Numbered from the stretch's first letter, positions 34,634-47,810 are shown. The stretch is 64,000 bases of DNA from Cavenderia fasciculata (GCF_000203815.1 NW_004457715.1:186001-250000), one strand, 5' to 3'. Numbers and translations: made by a program. Notes: generated by a model not told the origin, from the sequence alone.

Positions 34634-37600
34634 TTATTTAATTTTCATTAGATGTACTCTGTGATGTGATGTGGCTTTTTTGGATTGTCGGTATTTGATA
34701 AATACGAAGAGAGCAACTGCAATGCTTGGAATAATGGTGCATACCAATATCACTGCTATCTTCCAACTAGCAAATCTATTGTCTGTTGGTGGTGGTGGTG
34801 GACACTCTCCAAATATTTCACGGTCAATTTGGAGTGGTGTGAATTGAGGATCAATCAAACATAGTTGACATTGTGGAAGATGAATACCAATCAATACAAT
34901 CGATTGTTGATCATTGATTCTAGTTGTGTTGATTAATTCTATTTTGGAGTACGTTGATTTGTTGTTGTCTGATATTACAAATGGTAGGAATTGTCCAAAG
35001 AATTGAATATCATCGTTGGTGATGATTCGAATAAATTCAATTGAATCACTATCTTGGAATGATTGGAATGTTTCCACTTGATTGATTGATCCATCACATC
35101 CAATAATAGTTTGATTATTATTAATTGTGGTTGAGAATAATACAACGAGATGTGGTGATTCTGATACTGTTGAATAGGGCCAATCTTTAATTGATACTGT
35201 TGATTTAATACTATTATTACCAATATAAATACTTTCATCTCCAAATTGAATGGTTCTATTACCGTTATTTGATATTTCAATGGTTGATTTAATATTTGTA
35301 TTTTCAAAAATAATATTATTAATATTTGTAGACAGTGATAATTGATATTCCAATGATTTATATTGTTGATTGGTTGTTGTTGATGTGGTATCAGTATAAT
35401 TATTCCAATTATTAGTTGTATGTAATTCTTTGATTGTTTGATTATTAATATCTAATTCTTGAATTGCAATCATTGAGAATTCGAATCTATAATCATCACC
35501 AATTCCAAATGATATCGTTGGATTGTTCAAGTTAACGATTGATTTCAAATCTTGATTGGATGATATTTTAAATTTACAATCATCATACCAATCCAAAGCA
35601 ACGCATTGACACTTTCCATCAACACATTTACCATGACCACTACAATTATTTGTTCTAACCATACATTCCTCATCATCACTTGGTAATGATGGATACGGTA
35701 TGAATAATATTGTATTGGATGAATAATCTCCATTTGGTGTTACAAGTGTCAATGGAGTGATAGAACCTGATGATGGTTGTTTTGTGAAATGACATTCGAT
35801 CGTTGTCTCATTTGAAGTTGTTACACTACAAAATGAATCGGTATTATTAAATCGAATGGTTGATAAACTAACATTTAAACCAAAATGACCATTTAAAATC
35901 ATTTGTTGGTCAATTTGTCTTGTTGAATCAATTAATTTTACAGATGTAATTAAAACATCTAAATAATTAAATTAAATTAATTAATATTAATTCAAACTAG
36001 TTAATTCTTTGATATGTTAACACATACCTGATTGAATATATGGTATAATTAATTGAGATGAATAATTTCCATTTGGAACAACTACAGTATAATCAAGTGG
36101 TCCTGAATATGGTTGGTTTTCAAATTGACATATAATACTAGTTTCATTTATATCTGTGACTGTGCATTGAATAATATTATGTTGGTCGCCACCAACATCA
36201 TCTGCAAGCAATACTTGTCCTACATTTGTATCAGGTCCAAAATACCCATTTAATTCAAGATGTGTTGGTGGGTAGGTTGATGGTCTTAAAGTATATGATT
36301 CAACATTTGCTATAATAATTAAATACACAAAGTTAATATATATATTATAAATAATAATATGTGTGTTTAATTTACATACTTGAAGGATAAGGAATAAATA
36401 ATAATGGAGAATTATATGAACCATGAGGTACAGTAACAACCAATGTTGATGGACCTGGGAATGGTTGATGGGTGAAACTACATTGAATATAATCACTACT
36501 AAATAGTTTGACCAAGCATTCAACATCGTCGTGACCAGGTGACTGAATAGAAACATTTGCCTTTGGTTCTAAAATAGTCCCAAAATACCCAAATAAATTT
36601 AAAAGGGTTGGTGGATATATAGGTGGTTCAAGTTGATATTGAGTAACAATAACTAGATAGAGATAAATATTTTTGTTAATATTATATTATTATGATTATT
36701 TTAATTGATAGTCATACTTTGAATTGGAGCAGGAATAACAATTAAACTAATATTATTGTATGATCCATAGGATGGTATTACAATATCAAATCCAGTGATA
36801 CCAGGTGGTGGTTCTAGTTGTTGTAATTTACACTGAATAAATGTTTGGTTTGATTGAATAATCTCACAACCATACGTCTGTAATGTCTCATCTTGAGGTG
36901 TCAATGTAATGACGGCAAGATTTGTATTGATTCCAAAATACCCAATTAAATTTAAATAGGTTGGTGGGTAACTTGGTGGATCCAATGTATATGATACAAC
37001 ATTTACAGCTAAAAATAACAAATTAATAAATTAATAAATAAAATTATTCATTTATCTTTTTTTTTTTTAAATGTTTTACATACATTTCAAAACAACATCA
37101 GGATTTGTAATAGTTTGATTGAATTGATTTTCAATTTTAACCAATGGTTTTGTATTATTTGGATAAGTTATTGGGGTACAAACAATTGATTTGGTAAACT
37201 CTTGGTATCTTTGGAATTGACATGGGTATCCTCCATAAGAGATCGATGGTTGATGTTGAACAATTGGATTAACAAAATCGAAAACAACAGTCACCGAAGT
37301 TGCATTAAAAGTTGAATCCAATGGATCAACAATCACATTATTAACTTGAAATGATACCTCTGAAATGGTAAATTCAAATGTATATCCTTGAATTGGATCT
37401 TTAACCAATGAATAATTATTTACTTGATTTCTACCTAAACTTAAATCAATTTTACCCCTACAAACAAAAAAGAAAGAGATTAGAATAAATAATTATAATT
37501 ATTATTTATAATATTATTATTTAGGATTGACTTACATTAACTTTTTGTTTGGATAGATTTGAGTAAAGTTTGTGTTATCACCCCACCCGATATTATCACC

Positions 37601-38034
37601 AGTTATATTAAACCAACCTTGATATGAAGTTAGATTAAAACTATCAATTTGGATATTACAAAGTGGTGATGCGGGTCGTTGCACAATTGTGCTGAGTCTT
37701 GATGAATTATAACACCACCAACATGACGGAATCGAGTTGATTGGTGCATAGGGTGCTCTCAAACCTTGAATATAACAAAATGCTTGCGATAAATCACCAG
37801 TAATTCCATGGTTGCCATTAAAATCCAATACCAAATTATTTGGATCATTGTCCAGCAAGTTGGAAGGTATCTTTCCACCTTCCCACTCTGATTGAGATTT
37901 AAATGATTTCAATGATGCTGGAAATGGTGTATTAATAGGTGGAAATAATTGACCTTCTAATGTCCTAAAAATTAAAATAATATTAAATAAATAAATTACA
38001 ACAATAAATATTAAGAGTATTATTATTATTTTCA

Positions 38035-38065
<31 letters not shown>

Positions 38066-39374
38066 CAATGATTGTAAATTTGAATACAAAGACATATTTT
38101 GTGGTGATAATCGTGATGCTCCTCCATGATGATCTCTAAAAATAGAATAGAATAAATATATTAATATATTAACGTTAATACATATTATTATTATTATTTA
38201 TGTGAGAGTACTTACAAAATGATCAATGATTCTGGATGAATAAATTGAGGATTAATAGTAGCATATCCAATAGAGTATTCACGATATCCAATGAATTGGG
38301 TGACTGAAGATGTTTCGACGGTGATAGTGAGTTGATGACCAATATCATTGGCATAAGTGATATAAATAAGGTCAAGATTTGGGAACCCGTGTTGACTGAA
38401 ACTTATATCCATGGAATCGTTAAGAGAAAATAACAAGTTGAAATTAATCAAGTTGGGAAGATAAATAGTTGGATCAATTGTAAAAGGTGAAGTGGTCTTG
38501 GAGATTGTGATATCCTGTACAGTTGTTATATTTATAAATGTTTCGACTGATAATATATTGGTAGAATATATACCCCTAAAATAAAAAGAATAGATTTGGG
38601 ATAAGTACAAAAAGATATTGGATAATAATAATAATAATAATATTATATAATTTGAGGATACAAACAATTTTGTTAAACTTGGGAAATTTCCATTTGAGAA
38701 AGAGTCTGGTATATTATGAAGACGATCATCTGTAATGATTAGAGATTCTAGGGATGGAAGATCAGTGAAATAAGATAATAAATCAATCTCTGCAAATTCG
38801 GGTGGCATCAAGTCAAAATATAGTATTTGTATATCCATCTCTGTAACATAGGGAAATGTCAACTTTGTTATATTTGGTAATTCTCCAACATATTCAAAAT
38901 CAACTACTGTCATAAATGGACTAAAGTAATAAATAAATAAATAATAATAATTATTAGAATTTCAAAATTGAATGAAATGGTCTGTCTGTCTGTCTTATTT
39001 AATAGAACAACACACTTACAATTTGATAATATGAAAGACATCTGGATCATTATCATCCAAAATACAATCGATTTGGTATGTGTCATCTGTACATATACGA
39101 ATCGACGATTCGGTTGAGATATACGATCCAAAGTATTTAATTAACCATTCAGCCGATTTAACTAGTTCAAATTAATAAATAAATAAATATGTTATTAATA
39201 TTACCTTAATACTTAATACTTACACTCATCTTCTGGTAAATCAGGAGTAGCTATAATACCACAAGTTGATACAAACAACAACAACAACGAAACTAATACT
39301 AATATTACTGATGTTGATGATGATGTACTACTCCTACTACTCCTACGAGTACTTGATCGATCATGTAACACCAT
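34634..39374 (-). CDS. ComC/Tgr-like membrane protein (paralogue B)
   Basis: Eleven exons on the minus strand (39374-39224, 39161-39020, 38920-38666, 38575-38216, 38135-38067, 37964-37536, 37457-37084, 37008-36718, 36652-36380, 36309-36028, 35958-34634) total 1317 codons. Exon 1 holds Arg/Ser-rich sequence and a hydrophobic signal (VILVLVSLLLLFVST). LRR-like exons (LPNITKLTFPYV, DLPSLESLIITDDRLHNIP) precede IPT/TIG-type exons (TYPPTHLELNGYFG, SYPPTYLNLIGYFG), the EGF domain (NCSGHGKCVDGKCQC) and the conserved ectodomain. The TM (WKIAVILVCTIIPSIAVALFVFI) and tail differ completely from paralogue A, whereas the ectodomain DNA next to it is identical for 449 bp. Tandem duplicate in the same orientation; a 22-bp palindrome lies in its upstream region. 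Surface recognition is inferred. Confidence 0.8.
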
Positions 39375-39863
39375 TATCACTACGTCTCTCTCTCTTATTA
39401 TCTATCTATCTATCTATCTATATTCACACAACTTTTGATGAAAGAGAACTGTGAACCACGACATAGAGTTAGTTTTGAGAGATATTTTTAAACGCGATAA
39501 ACATCCCTTTCTTTTTTTGTCCAAGGTCCTGCCCGTCCTCTTCTCAAGAGTTGTCGGTGCATGAATGCATGCATGCATTCATTGTATACGATTAATATTT
39601 AATAGATCTAACTTCTAAAAGAAAGACAAAGAAAAAGACAACAGTTAAGTTCATGAAGTACTTTGTACATGTTGCTGTCCCAAGTAAAGATCTGCAACTC
39701 CTTTGCCCGAAATTTCAAACCACACACCACACACCCCCATAAAGTTCAACCCTTTCAAGATGATGAGCCTTTTCCTCTCCTCCTTTCAAAGCAGATGAAC
39801 AACACTCTATATAGAGCAAAGCAAAGAAGAAGAAAAGAGATAATAGATAAATAAGAATAAGAG
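39375..39863. promoter_or_regulatory. Divergent promoter region between paralogue B and alpha-mannosidase
   Basis: 489 bp shared upstream region. It holds TATC repeats near 39404-39421, a T-run near 39509-39517 and a palindrome at 39561-39582. The minus gene starts at 39374 and the plus gene at 39864. Confidence 0.5.
39561..39582. promoter_or_regulatory. Perfect 22-bp palindrome in a divergent promoter
   Basis: Bases 39561-39582 read the same on both strands, built from GCATGCATGC with TGAAT/ATTCA ends. It lies 187 bp from the minus-strand start and 282 bp from the plus-strand start. It could bind a dimeric factor; a simple (ATGC)n repeat is the alternative. Confidence 0.35.
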
Positions 39864-42800
39864 ATGATGATGAAATCAATCATCTTTGTATCATTATTGA
39901 TCATCATCTGTGTTTGTAATAGTAGTAGCCATAGTAGTAGTAGTACAAGATCTGATAGTGATAGTAGTAATAGTAATGATGATCACATCAATGTATTCTT
40001 GATTGCACATTCTCATTGTGGTATGTATAATAATAACAACTTAAAAGTTATTTATTGTATTTATTTGTTTTATTTAGATGTAGGATGGCTTGAAACTTAT
40101 AATCAGTATTATACAGAAAATGTAACACATATCTTGACCAATGTCATGCCTTATTTGATTAAAGATCCATCAAAGAGATTTGTATGGGCTGAAATGTATG
40201 TTGTTGGATTGAAGAGTTGTCTCTTTGATAATGAATTAAAATATTGTTTTCCTTTCTTTCTTTCATTTTTTGTATAGAGTATACTTTGAAAGATGGTGGA
40301 ATGAACAGACAGCATTGATGCAATCAGCTGTTAGAGGATTGGTGGATGGTGGACAAATTGAATTTGTTGGAGGAGGATTCGCACAAAATGATGAGGCGTT
40401 GACTCATTATGAAGCGATATTGAACCAGAATACGCTGGGTCATCAATTCTTGTTGTCTACGTTTGGTGTGAAACCACAGGTTGGTTGGCAGATTGACCCG
40501 TTTGGTCCGAGTACCATGACGGCTCAGTTGTTCAAGTTGATGGGGTTCAAGGGACACATTATCAATCGGTTGGATATGCGTATCAAGAACATCTACAATA
40601 ACAGCACTGGTATCGTGACGATTGAAGGGTCGGGTGAGATGATCACCAATCGGTCATTTGAGTTTACTTGGTACCCCTCACCCAACTATGATACGTATCA
40701 AGACGACTTTTCCATCTTTACGCATGTCCTAGACAACCACTACAGTCCGCCGTCGTGGTGCTACCCCAATGCAACCGACCCGTCCACTAATATCTGCACC
40801 GGCTATGACTTTGAGTATGGCGGTGACATGAACCCGGCCATCAACGAGTCTAATATTGCCGAGCGTGCCGACACGCTCATGCTGATCATTCGCACGCGTG
40901 CCAGCTACTACCGTCACAACAATCTGCTCTTGCCATTTGGAAATGACTTTAGGTACCAGGATCCAGGCCAGATGTTTGATAATATGGACTTATTAATCGA
41001 GTATATCAACGCCAACGCGTCGTATGGCGCCACACTCCAGTACGCTACAGTGTCTGAGTACTTTGCAGCGGTCGACCAGTCCGTGCCGGATCCCCAAGAA
41101 GTATTCCCCGTGCTCCAAGGCGGACACGACTACTACACCTACACCATGTGTCTTACTCCAGACTACCAAAACTTCAACACGTGTGTAAACTATTGGGCTG
41201 GATACTACACGAGCTATCCATTGTTGAAACAGACGATTCGTCAATCCGACTACTTGCTGCGATCGGCCGAAGTACTATTCTCGATTGGTACAGCCGTCTA
41301 TAATGCCGATCACAACATTATCGACGAACAAAAGTGTTATGATATTATCAATATGCATCGTAACATTAGTAGTATCTTGACACATCATGATGCGTTGCCT
41401 GGTACTGCTCGTACTGTTGTTCGTGAAGACTATATGAATATGCTTGAACAAGCTCAAAATGATACCTACTCTATACTACCTCAAATAGTCGGTCAGATCA
41501 TGGCCAACACAAGTGTCGAGTTGGGATACATGGATATGTCATCTGGTGCTCTTGCCTCGCTGGCAGACGGTCAACTCTTGGTTGTCACAGTCACCAATAA
41601 TTTGGCATGGAATCGTGTAGAATACTTGGCATTGGAATCTGGTACCATTCAAAACTATGCTGTATTTGATTACAACCTCAATCCAGTCGTATCACAAGTC
41701 ATACAAAGTGTCGGTGGACCAACCAATTGGACACTCTACTTTGAAGTAAATGTTCCAGCTATTGGTGCATCATCTTATTTCATTGTTGGTGTAGATTCAA
41801 ATGTACTAACTACCAAAGATAGAAAAAGAATTGGTCAAGTCGTTGGACTACAAGACCCGGATAATATAATACTATCACATAGATCATATCCAATCAATGG
41901 TAAAGAGAAACAATTGTCATCATTGATTGTTGGAAACAATGTATACAACTTGCAATTCCAAGTGAATAATGGGAATGGAGGATTGTTGGAATTGGTAGGA
42001 TACGAGGATTTGGTCGAGGGTGGTGTAACCATACCACTACATCAACATTTGGTAGAGTATGATGCAATGACGGACGACTGTTACAAGTTTAGACCGACCG
42101 GGCCATCATACCCTCTTGTCGCAACGTCTCCCCAGTTTTACCTCACCGAAGGACCGTTGGTGCAGCAGGTGACTGTTTTCTATAGCAATAATGCCAGTCA
42201 GGTGTTTACAGTATTTAATCAGACGAGTCAAGCATCAGGAACGGGTGCACAAGAATCTGATTATATTCTCATTGAAAACAAGGTTGCTGTCGGATGGGAC
42301 CGAGAGATTGTGATGCGATTCGATACAACTGCCATTGACAATAACCAAACATTCTATTCCAACAATGGATTGGAAGCAATGAAACGAGAGTACTCTGTCA
42401 AGTTTAACGACACACATCCTTGGAGTATGGTTTCTGGTAACTACTTCCCCGTCATTAATATGGCCATGATACAAGACTTGCTCAACGAACTAGTCATCCT
42501 CAATCGCCAGAGTATGGGTGGTAGCAGTCAATCACCAGGTTCACTCGAAGTCATGCTCATTCGTCGTAGTAATTACACACAACCTAGTATCGGACAAAAG
42601 ATGAATGACACTAGCACCGTGACAATTGCCCATCGAATCTTGTTTGGTCGTAAAACAACCCGTGATATCATCCGTACTCCTCATTCAATCGTACACGAGA
42701 ATCCAGTGTTACCACTCGTTGCATTGGTAGAGACGGGTCAGTCCATGTACAATTACTCGCACTCTCATCGTGTCTATTACGAGCCACTGTCTACAGGACA

Positions 42801-43194
42801 GCAATTCCCTGCCAATCTGCATCTTCTAACACTTGCACGAGAGTGGCTCAACAGTCCAGCGGTCCTCCTCCGTCTCGTCAACATTTACGAGGTTGGACAA
42901 AGCAGCGAATACTCTCAGCCATCTTCAGTGGCCGTATCCTCGCTCTTTGGCCAGTCGTTCAATATCTCCAACGTCGACCAAACCACTGCGTCGGGCAACT
43001 CAATCATCGCTCCTCAAATCGACCTTCCCCTCGTCGTCACTCTTAATCCAATTGAAATTAAAACATTCATGTTGGATTTCCAGAGTATTGTAAATAATAA
43101 TAGTAATAGTAATATCGACGATATCCAACAACAACAACAAAAAGTAGACCAAATTCAAATTGATAAAGACATTTATTTGTTTAAAATTAATTAA
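39864..43194 (+). CDS. Alpha-mannosidase, glycoside hydrolase family 38
   Basis: Three exons, 39864-40020, 40078-40195 and 40278-43194, give 1063 residues. Exon 1 encodes a signal peptide (KSIIFVSLLIIICVCN) and a Ser-rich stretch. The first metal-binding motif is split by intron 1: HSHC joins DVGWLETYNQYY. The catalytic nucleophile lies in GWQIDPFGPS, the usual GH38 nucleophile loop. Length and layout fit a lysosomal acid alpha-mannosidase (about 1000 residues), which trims N-linked mannose in endolysosomes; several N-glycosylation sites (NXS/T) are present. Lysosomal rather than Golgi location is inferred from the cleaved-type signal rather than a type II anchor. Exon 3 is relatively G/C-rich. 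AATAAA follows the stop. Confidence 0.92.
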
Positions 43195-43985
43195 ATAAAA
43201 TAACAAAAAAAATCGCCATTGTATTTTCGCTCACCCTTGATCATTATCCATTCTTGTACTTTGTTAAGTTGCGTTATTGTTATTTATTTATTTTTTAAGT
43301 TAATACATTCTTATAAAGAACAGCAAAGGTATTAAAGATAATATAGAGCTATAAAGTGATAAGGGCAACAGGTATAACCCAACCTCCGAATAAAAGACAA
43401 ACGACTGGAAGAGAGGTTAAATGAGAAAAAGAAGCAAATTGCTTTCATAATGAATCAGATCATACACTGCCCGCACCACAAACAGATTTGAACCAAACAA
43501 TAACTTTTCAATACATTAATTATATCTCGGAATAGAGATCTTGAACATGGATCTTGAACCCACAACCATACTTTAAATTCAATGTTATGGTTCAAGATCC
43601 ATGTTCAAGATCCATCCAAAGCTGACATTCAAGATCATGATGAAAAGGTACGTATTAAACACAATGTTATTATTAATTTTGTTGATATTTTTTTAAAAAG
43701 ATGTTATACAAATTGGTGTGTAACTATTCACCATTGCTCTCTTCAGCATGAGAAAGGCACTTTGAGGATCGATCATACTATCCATTTCAAATAATTACCT
43801 TGTGAAAAATGGTAAGGCCGTTTCACCAAAATAATCAGATTGACCACGTATGCAATCCGAAGGGGTTTCTCTGGATTTTAGTATCTTCACCGACTAGTAC
43901 TCAAAGCTTCAACATGTTGTATTCCATTGTTTTCATAATCATTTCACATTCTTACAAATTATATTTATTATTACTATTCTATACA
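43195..43985. other. Intergenic region with a perfect hairpin
   Basis: 791 bp between the mannosidase and the Cys-rich gene. The inverted repeat at 43537-43612 is the notable feature. The open frame starting at 43809 is the upstream extension of the next gene's first exon, without protein character before the signal peptide. Confidence 0.4.
43537..43612. repeat. Perfect inverted repeat (24-bp arms, 28-nt loop)
   Basis: Left arm 43537-43560 and right arm 43589-43612 are exact reverse complements, each containing two copies of GTTCAAGATC-type sequence. The right arm with its left flank (43577-43615) recurs at 46292-46330. Same arm and loop sizes as the hairpin at 9935-10010. Possible hairpin RNA or element end. 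Confidence 0.85.
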
Positions 43986-45863
43986 ATGAGAATAAAAAAT
44001 ACATCAGTTCAGCTAGCTATTATATTCATAATATTTTTTGGGAATATTATTTATACCATAAATGGCCAAGGTACGTACCAATGGTATCTCTGTTTATTTA
44101 ATTCCTTTTTGAAACATAACCTTTTTTTTTTTTTTAGTATGTGGATCATTAACAGGTGGTACAGCATGCCCAGTTAATAAAATCTGTTATGCAGGAGTAT
44201 GTGTTGGTAAGTTTTTGTTTGATATTAATTAGTTTATATCATTGCGCGATGGTTTGGCCAATCCTCAAAGGTGAACTAGTTTCTAACATTTTCTTTCTTT
44301 CTTTCTTTACAGATTGTGTTTCAAATTCAAATTGCCCTCCAGGGAGAGTGTGTCAATCAAATACATGTGTTGGTAAGTTTAGTTGTTTTAAAAATATCTA
44401 ATTATGATTTCAACATCAATCATAAGAATTTAAATTAACATTATTCCAATTTTAGTTCATTGCATTGTACCTATTGATTGCGGAAGTAGTCAAGCTTGTA
44501 TAAATAATAGATGTGTTAGTAAGATGCTTCCTATATTTTCATTAAAATCAATCAAAAACTAATGCATATATATTTTTTTTCTTTTTTAATGTTTAAAGAT
44601 TTCTCTAATTGTACTACAGATCCACAATGTAACACTGCCTATGGAATCAACACCCATTGTGAAAATGAAAAGTGTGTTTGTGATGATGGCTTTTATGGTT
44701 TAACAGAAGGCCTTTTTGGTACAGGTTGTGCAAATAGTATGTTTACAAATTGACCCGACTCTTATATATTTTCTTTTTTTTTTTTTATATGTTAACATAT
44801 TCTATTCTATTCTATTCTATTCGATTAAATATTATCCTACTTGCAGAATACCCAACAATATCATCAATTCAACAAGATCAAGATAATTATACGATATTAA
44901 GTTTAAATGGAGATTTTAGTCCAAATGTTTTATCGACCAATTTGAACATTACAGTTAATAATACGATACCATGTACTCCAATATTCGTATCAAAACCATT
45001 AATTAATTGTACTCTTCAGAATCGTCCTACTCCTGGTAATGCAACTTTACAAATCAAGGTATCAAATTCAACGGGTGTTGGTAACATCGCGATTGCAAAT
45101 TACCCAGAACCAATTTGTAACTATACAATTTTACAAAAACAATGTCAACAAGATACAAATAATTGTACTGCTGGAAATGGATATTGTAATGAAATTGGTC
45201 AATGTATATGTCATCCAAAATATGATCCTAAATCAAATTGTTCTTTACAAAGTAAGATAAAGAAAAAAAAAAAAAAGAATTAATATTTTTAATTTATTAC
45301 TTACTAATACTTTTTTTTTTATTAATCAAGGTAATGAACAAGGTCCATCTATAATTTTCTACCAAGGATGTGATAATATAGATTCCAGCAGTATAAATAC
45401 ACAATTGTGTAATCAAACTGTTTATTTAGGTGAATGTACGCCACTCAACCTTTGTGGTGGTTCAACACCGATAAATCAATGGATTATTGTTGTAAATTCA
45501 AACAACACAAATTTAGGTATTCAATACTATGACAATGAAAACTGTACTACAACTCCATGTGGAAACCAACAAGAGATCAAAGAAGAAAAGTGTGATACCT
45601 GTTTGGAAAATACCAACATGTATTGTAAATTTGAGATCATTCCCACCTCCACTAGTACTAGTACTGGTAGTACTACCTCTACGACCACCGCTAGTACAAC
45701 GGGTTCTACTACTACTACTACTACTACAACAACAACAATGACAACAGGAACTCCAACCTCTGGTGAATCACCAACACCAAGTGATTCCACAAGTATTATC
45801 TCAAATCAACTAAACTTTACCTATTCACTTTTACTTGTATTATTATTTGCTACCCACCTATAA
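43986..45863 (+). CDS. Secreted or GPI-anchored Cys-rich / IPT / EGF-like surface protein
   Basis: Seven exons (43986-44070, 44138-44206, 44313-44372, 44456-44518, 44599-44736, 44847-45251, 45331-45863), all joined in phase 1. The signal peptide (LAIIFIIFFGNIIYTI) ends exon 1. Exons 2-4 each encode one short six-residue-spaced Cys module (CGSLTGGTACPVNKICYAGVCV; DCVSNSNCPPGRVCQSNTCV type). Exon 5 has an EGF-like half (CENEKCVCDDGFYG). Exon 6 has an IPT-like sandwich then EGF-like CNEIGQCICHP. Exon 7 has a Thr-rich stalk (TTTTTT) and a hydrophobic end (YSLLLVLLFATHL) fitting a GPI signal. Adhesion or recognition is inferred. The ATG at 43986 is chosen over 43809 because it starts directly at the signal peptide. 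Confidence 0.75.
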
Positions 45864-46677
45864 ATATTTGATTTAATTTAAATAAAATTAAAATTTTGAT
45901 TAACATTTCATTATCATTCATTGATATATATCAGTATATATTAAACCCATCAATATAGATATATATTAGTTAGTTAGTTCGATATTCTTCAAAGTGTATA
46001 GTATTTTTATCAAAATTAAGTTCGATATTTTGTATTCAACTTTACCCAGTACCCTAGTAGTAGTAATGTTGAATTAGTATTTTTTTTTACTGGATGTACA
46101 AATAACTGCAGATGTTGATATTGAGCACTGAGTTGATGAAATGTCATTGACTTATCGTTGAATTGTATTTGATTCTACGATCGGAATCTAACCTTTATCA
46201 CCATTTCTTTTGTACTAAATACAAAGCAAAAAACCATTACCATAAAAGAAACTATTTGCCTTGTCCAAGCTGTTCAACTTGATTAAACTTTATTCAATGT
46301 TGTGGTTCAATATCCATGTTCAAGATCCATTCCAACAAAAAAATGGAAGGAAGCTTTGAAACAGATAATCAATTTCTGAACATTTGTTGACAATTTTGAA
46401 TAATTATTGCAATTATATTTACTCTCTTTGTTTAAATAAACACAATCTATGGATCTCCATATTGATCAAAATGATGATCGATCGATGTTCATTATCAGGT
46501 TTTTCTTAAAAAATTAATAAAAAATCTATATTTAATTTAAATATTTTTAATTTACAAAAACCCATCACCCTAAAAAAGGTTTTGAAAAACAACTATTATA
46601 GTTTGTTTGTTTAATAATATTCGAATAGATCAAAACAAAGATATATATATATATATATAAAGAGATAAAGATAAGAA
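45864..46677. other. Intergenic region with a dispersed repeat copy
   Basis: 814 bp, very A/T-rich. It contains a copy of the 43577-43615 sequence at 46292-46330 and TA repeats at 46642-46659 just before the next gene. No gene seen. Confidence 0.4.
46292..46330. repeat. Dispersed 39-bp repeat, partner of the 43577-43615 hairpin arm
   Basis: Matches 43577-43615 at 37 of 39 positions (core CCATGTTCAAGATCCAT). The complementary arm is absent here. Together the two copies flank the Cys-rich surface gene, in the same orientation. Confidence 0.8.
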
Positions 46678-47810
46678 ATGTCTCAAACTACTACTACAGC
46701 ACCACCAACAACAACAACAACAGAAACAAGTGAACAAGATAAAGAATTATATGAAACACAAAAGAATTGGATACCATTGGAAGCAAACCCAGAGGTGTTG
46801 ACATCGTTTATGCATAACCTTGGTGTCTCTGAGAAATGGCAGTTCTGTGATATCTATGGTTTAGATCAAGACTTGTTAGATATGGTTCCTAAATCATGTG
46901 CTGCTGTACTTTTATTGTTCCCAATCACTAGTGATGTAAGTAGAAAGAAGAAGAAAGTAGAAGAAGATCTATCTATATTTGTGATGATCAAAAACTAATC
47001 AAATCTATTCCTTTCTAAAAAAGTATGAAGAAAAGAGATATCAACAAGAAGATGAAATCACTAAAAATGGTCAACTAGTTAGTGAAAAGGTGTATTTTAT
47101 GAAACAAATCGTTGGTAATGCTTGTGGAACCATTGCTATCATTCACTCTGTACTCAACAACTCCAATGTCATTGAATTCAAAGATGGTTTCTTTAAAAAC
47201 TTCTTACAAAAAACATCTTCTCTCAATGTTGATGAACGTGCTAAAGCTTTACTTCATAATCCTGAATTAGAAAGAGTAAGAAAGAAATGAAAAAGAATAG
47301 AAAAGAATAGAAAGAAAAAGAATTTTAAACTAATTCATTCTATTTTTAAGAGTCATGAAATTTCAGCCAATCAAGGTCAAAGTGTAGTTCCAGATGAAGA
47401 TGAACCTGTTATTCTCCATTTTGTTGCTTTTGTTAATGTATGTTACATATTTGATTTAATTTGATTTGTTTGTATTGTAATTGGAATCCACTTCCATTTA
47501 TTTATTTATTATTTGTTTTTTTTTAATTTATTATTTGTTGTTTATCTAATATTCTTTTTATTATTATTATTATTATTATTAATTATTATTTTAGGTTGAT
47601 GGACATTTATATGAATTAGATGGCAGAAAACCATTCCCAATTAATCATTCAACCAGTTCTAAAGAAACATTTTTAGGTGATGTTGTTAAAGTTCTCCAAA
47701 AAATGATCGATGATAATCCTACAGAAATTAGATTTAATTTAATGGGTTTGGTTAAAGAAGAAGAAGAGGAAGAGGAAAAGGAAAAGGAAGAAGAGAAAAA
47801 GGAAAATTAG
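46678..47810 (+). CDS. Ubiquitin carboxyl-terminal hydrolase, UCH (peptidase C12) family
   Basis: Four exons, 46678-46935, 47024-47275, 47351-47437 and 47595-47810, give 270 residues; every intron lies in phase 0. After a Thr-rich start, WIPLEANPEVLTSFMHNLGV is the typical UCH N-terminus. The catalytic Cys lies in QIVGNACGTIAIIHSV, the catalytic His in HFVAFVNVDGHLYELDGRK and the Asp in the same ELDGR motif. UCH enzymes (UCH-L1/L3 type) cut small adducts from ubiquitin C-termini and recycle ubiquitin. The C-terminal Glu/Lys tail is low complexity. The gene converges on the kinase gene with about 73 bp between the stops. Confidence 0.92.

Noticed and set aside
29076-39374. Many short separate genes on the minus strand
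   Set aside because: All pieces join by GTATGT...TAG introns into two genes with coding totals of exactly 1401 and 1317 codons and matching domain order.
39730-39742. CCCCATAA sequence similar to the dictyostelid small-RNA upstream element
   Set aside because: No conserved small-RNA stem or T-run terminator follows within the expected distance.
43809-43985. 59-codon N-terminal extension of the Cys-rich gene
   Set aside because: No protein character; the ATG at 43986 starts directly at a signal peptide.
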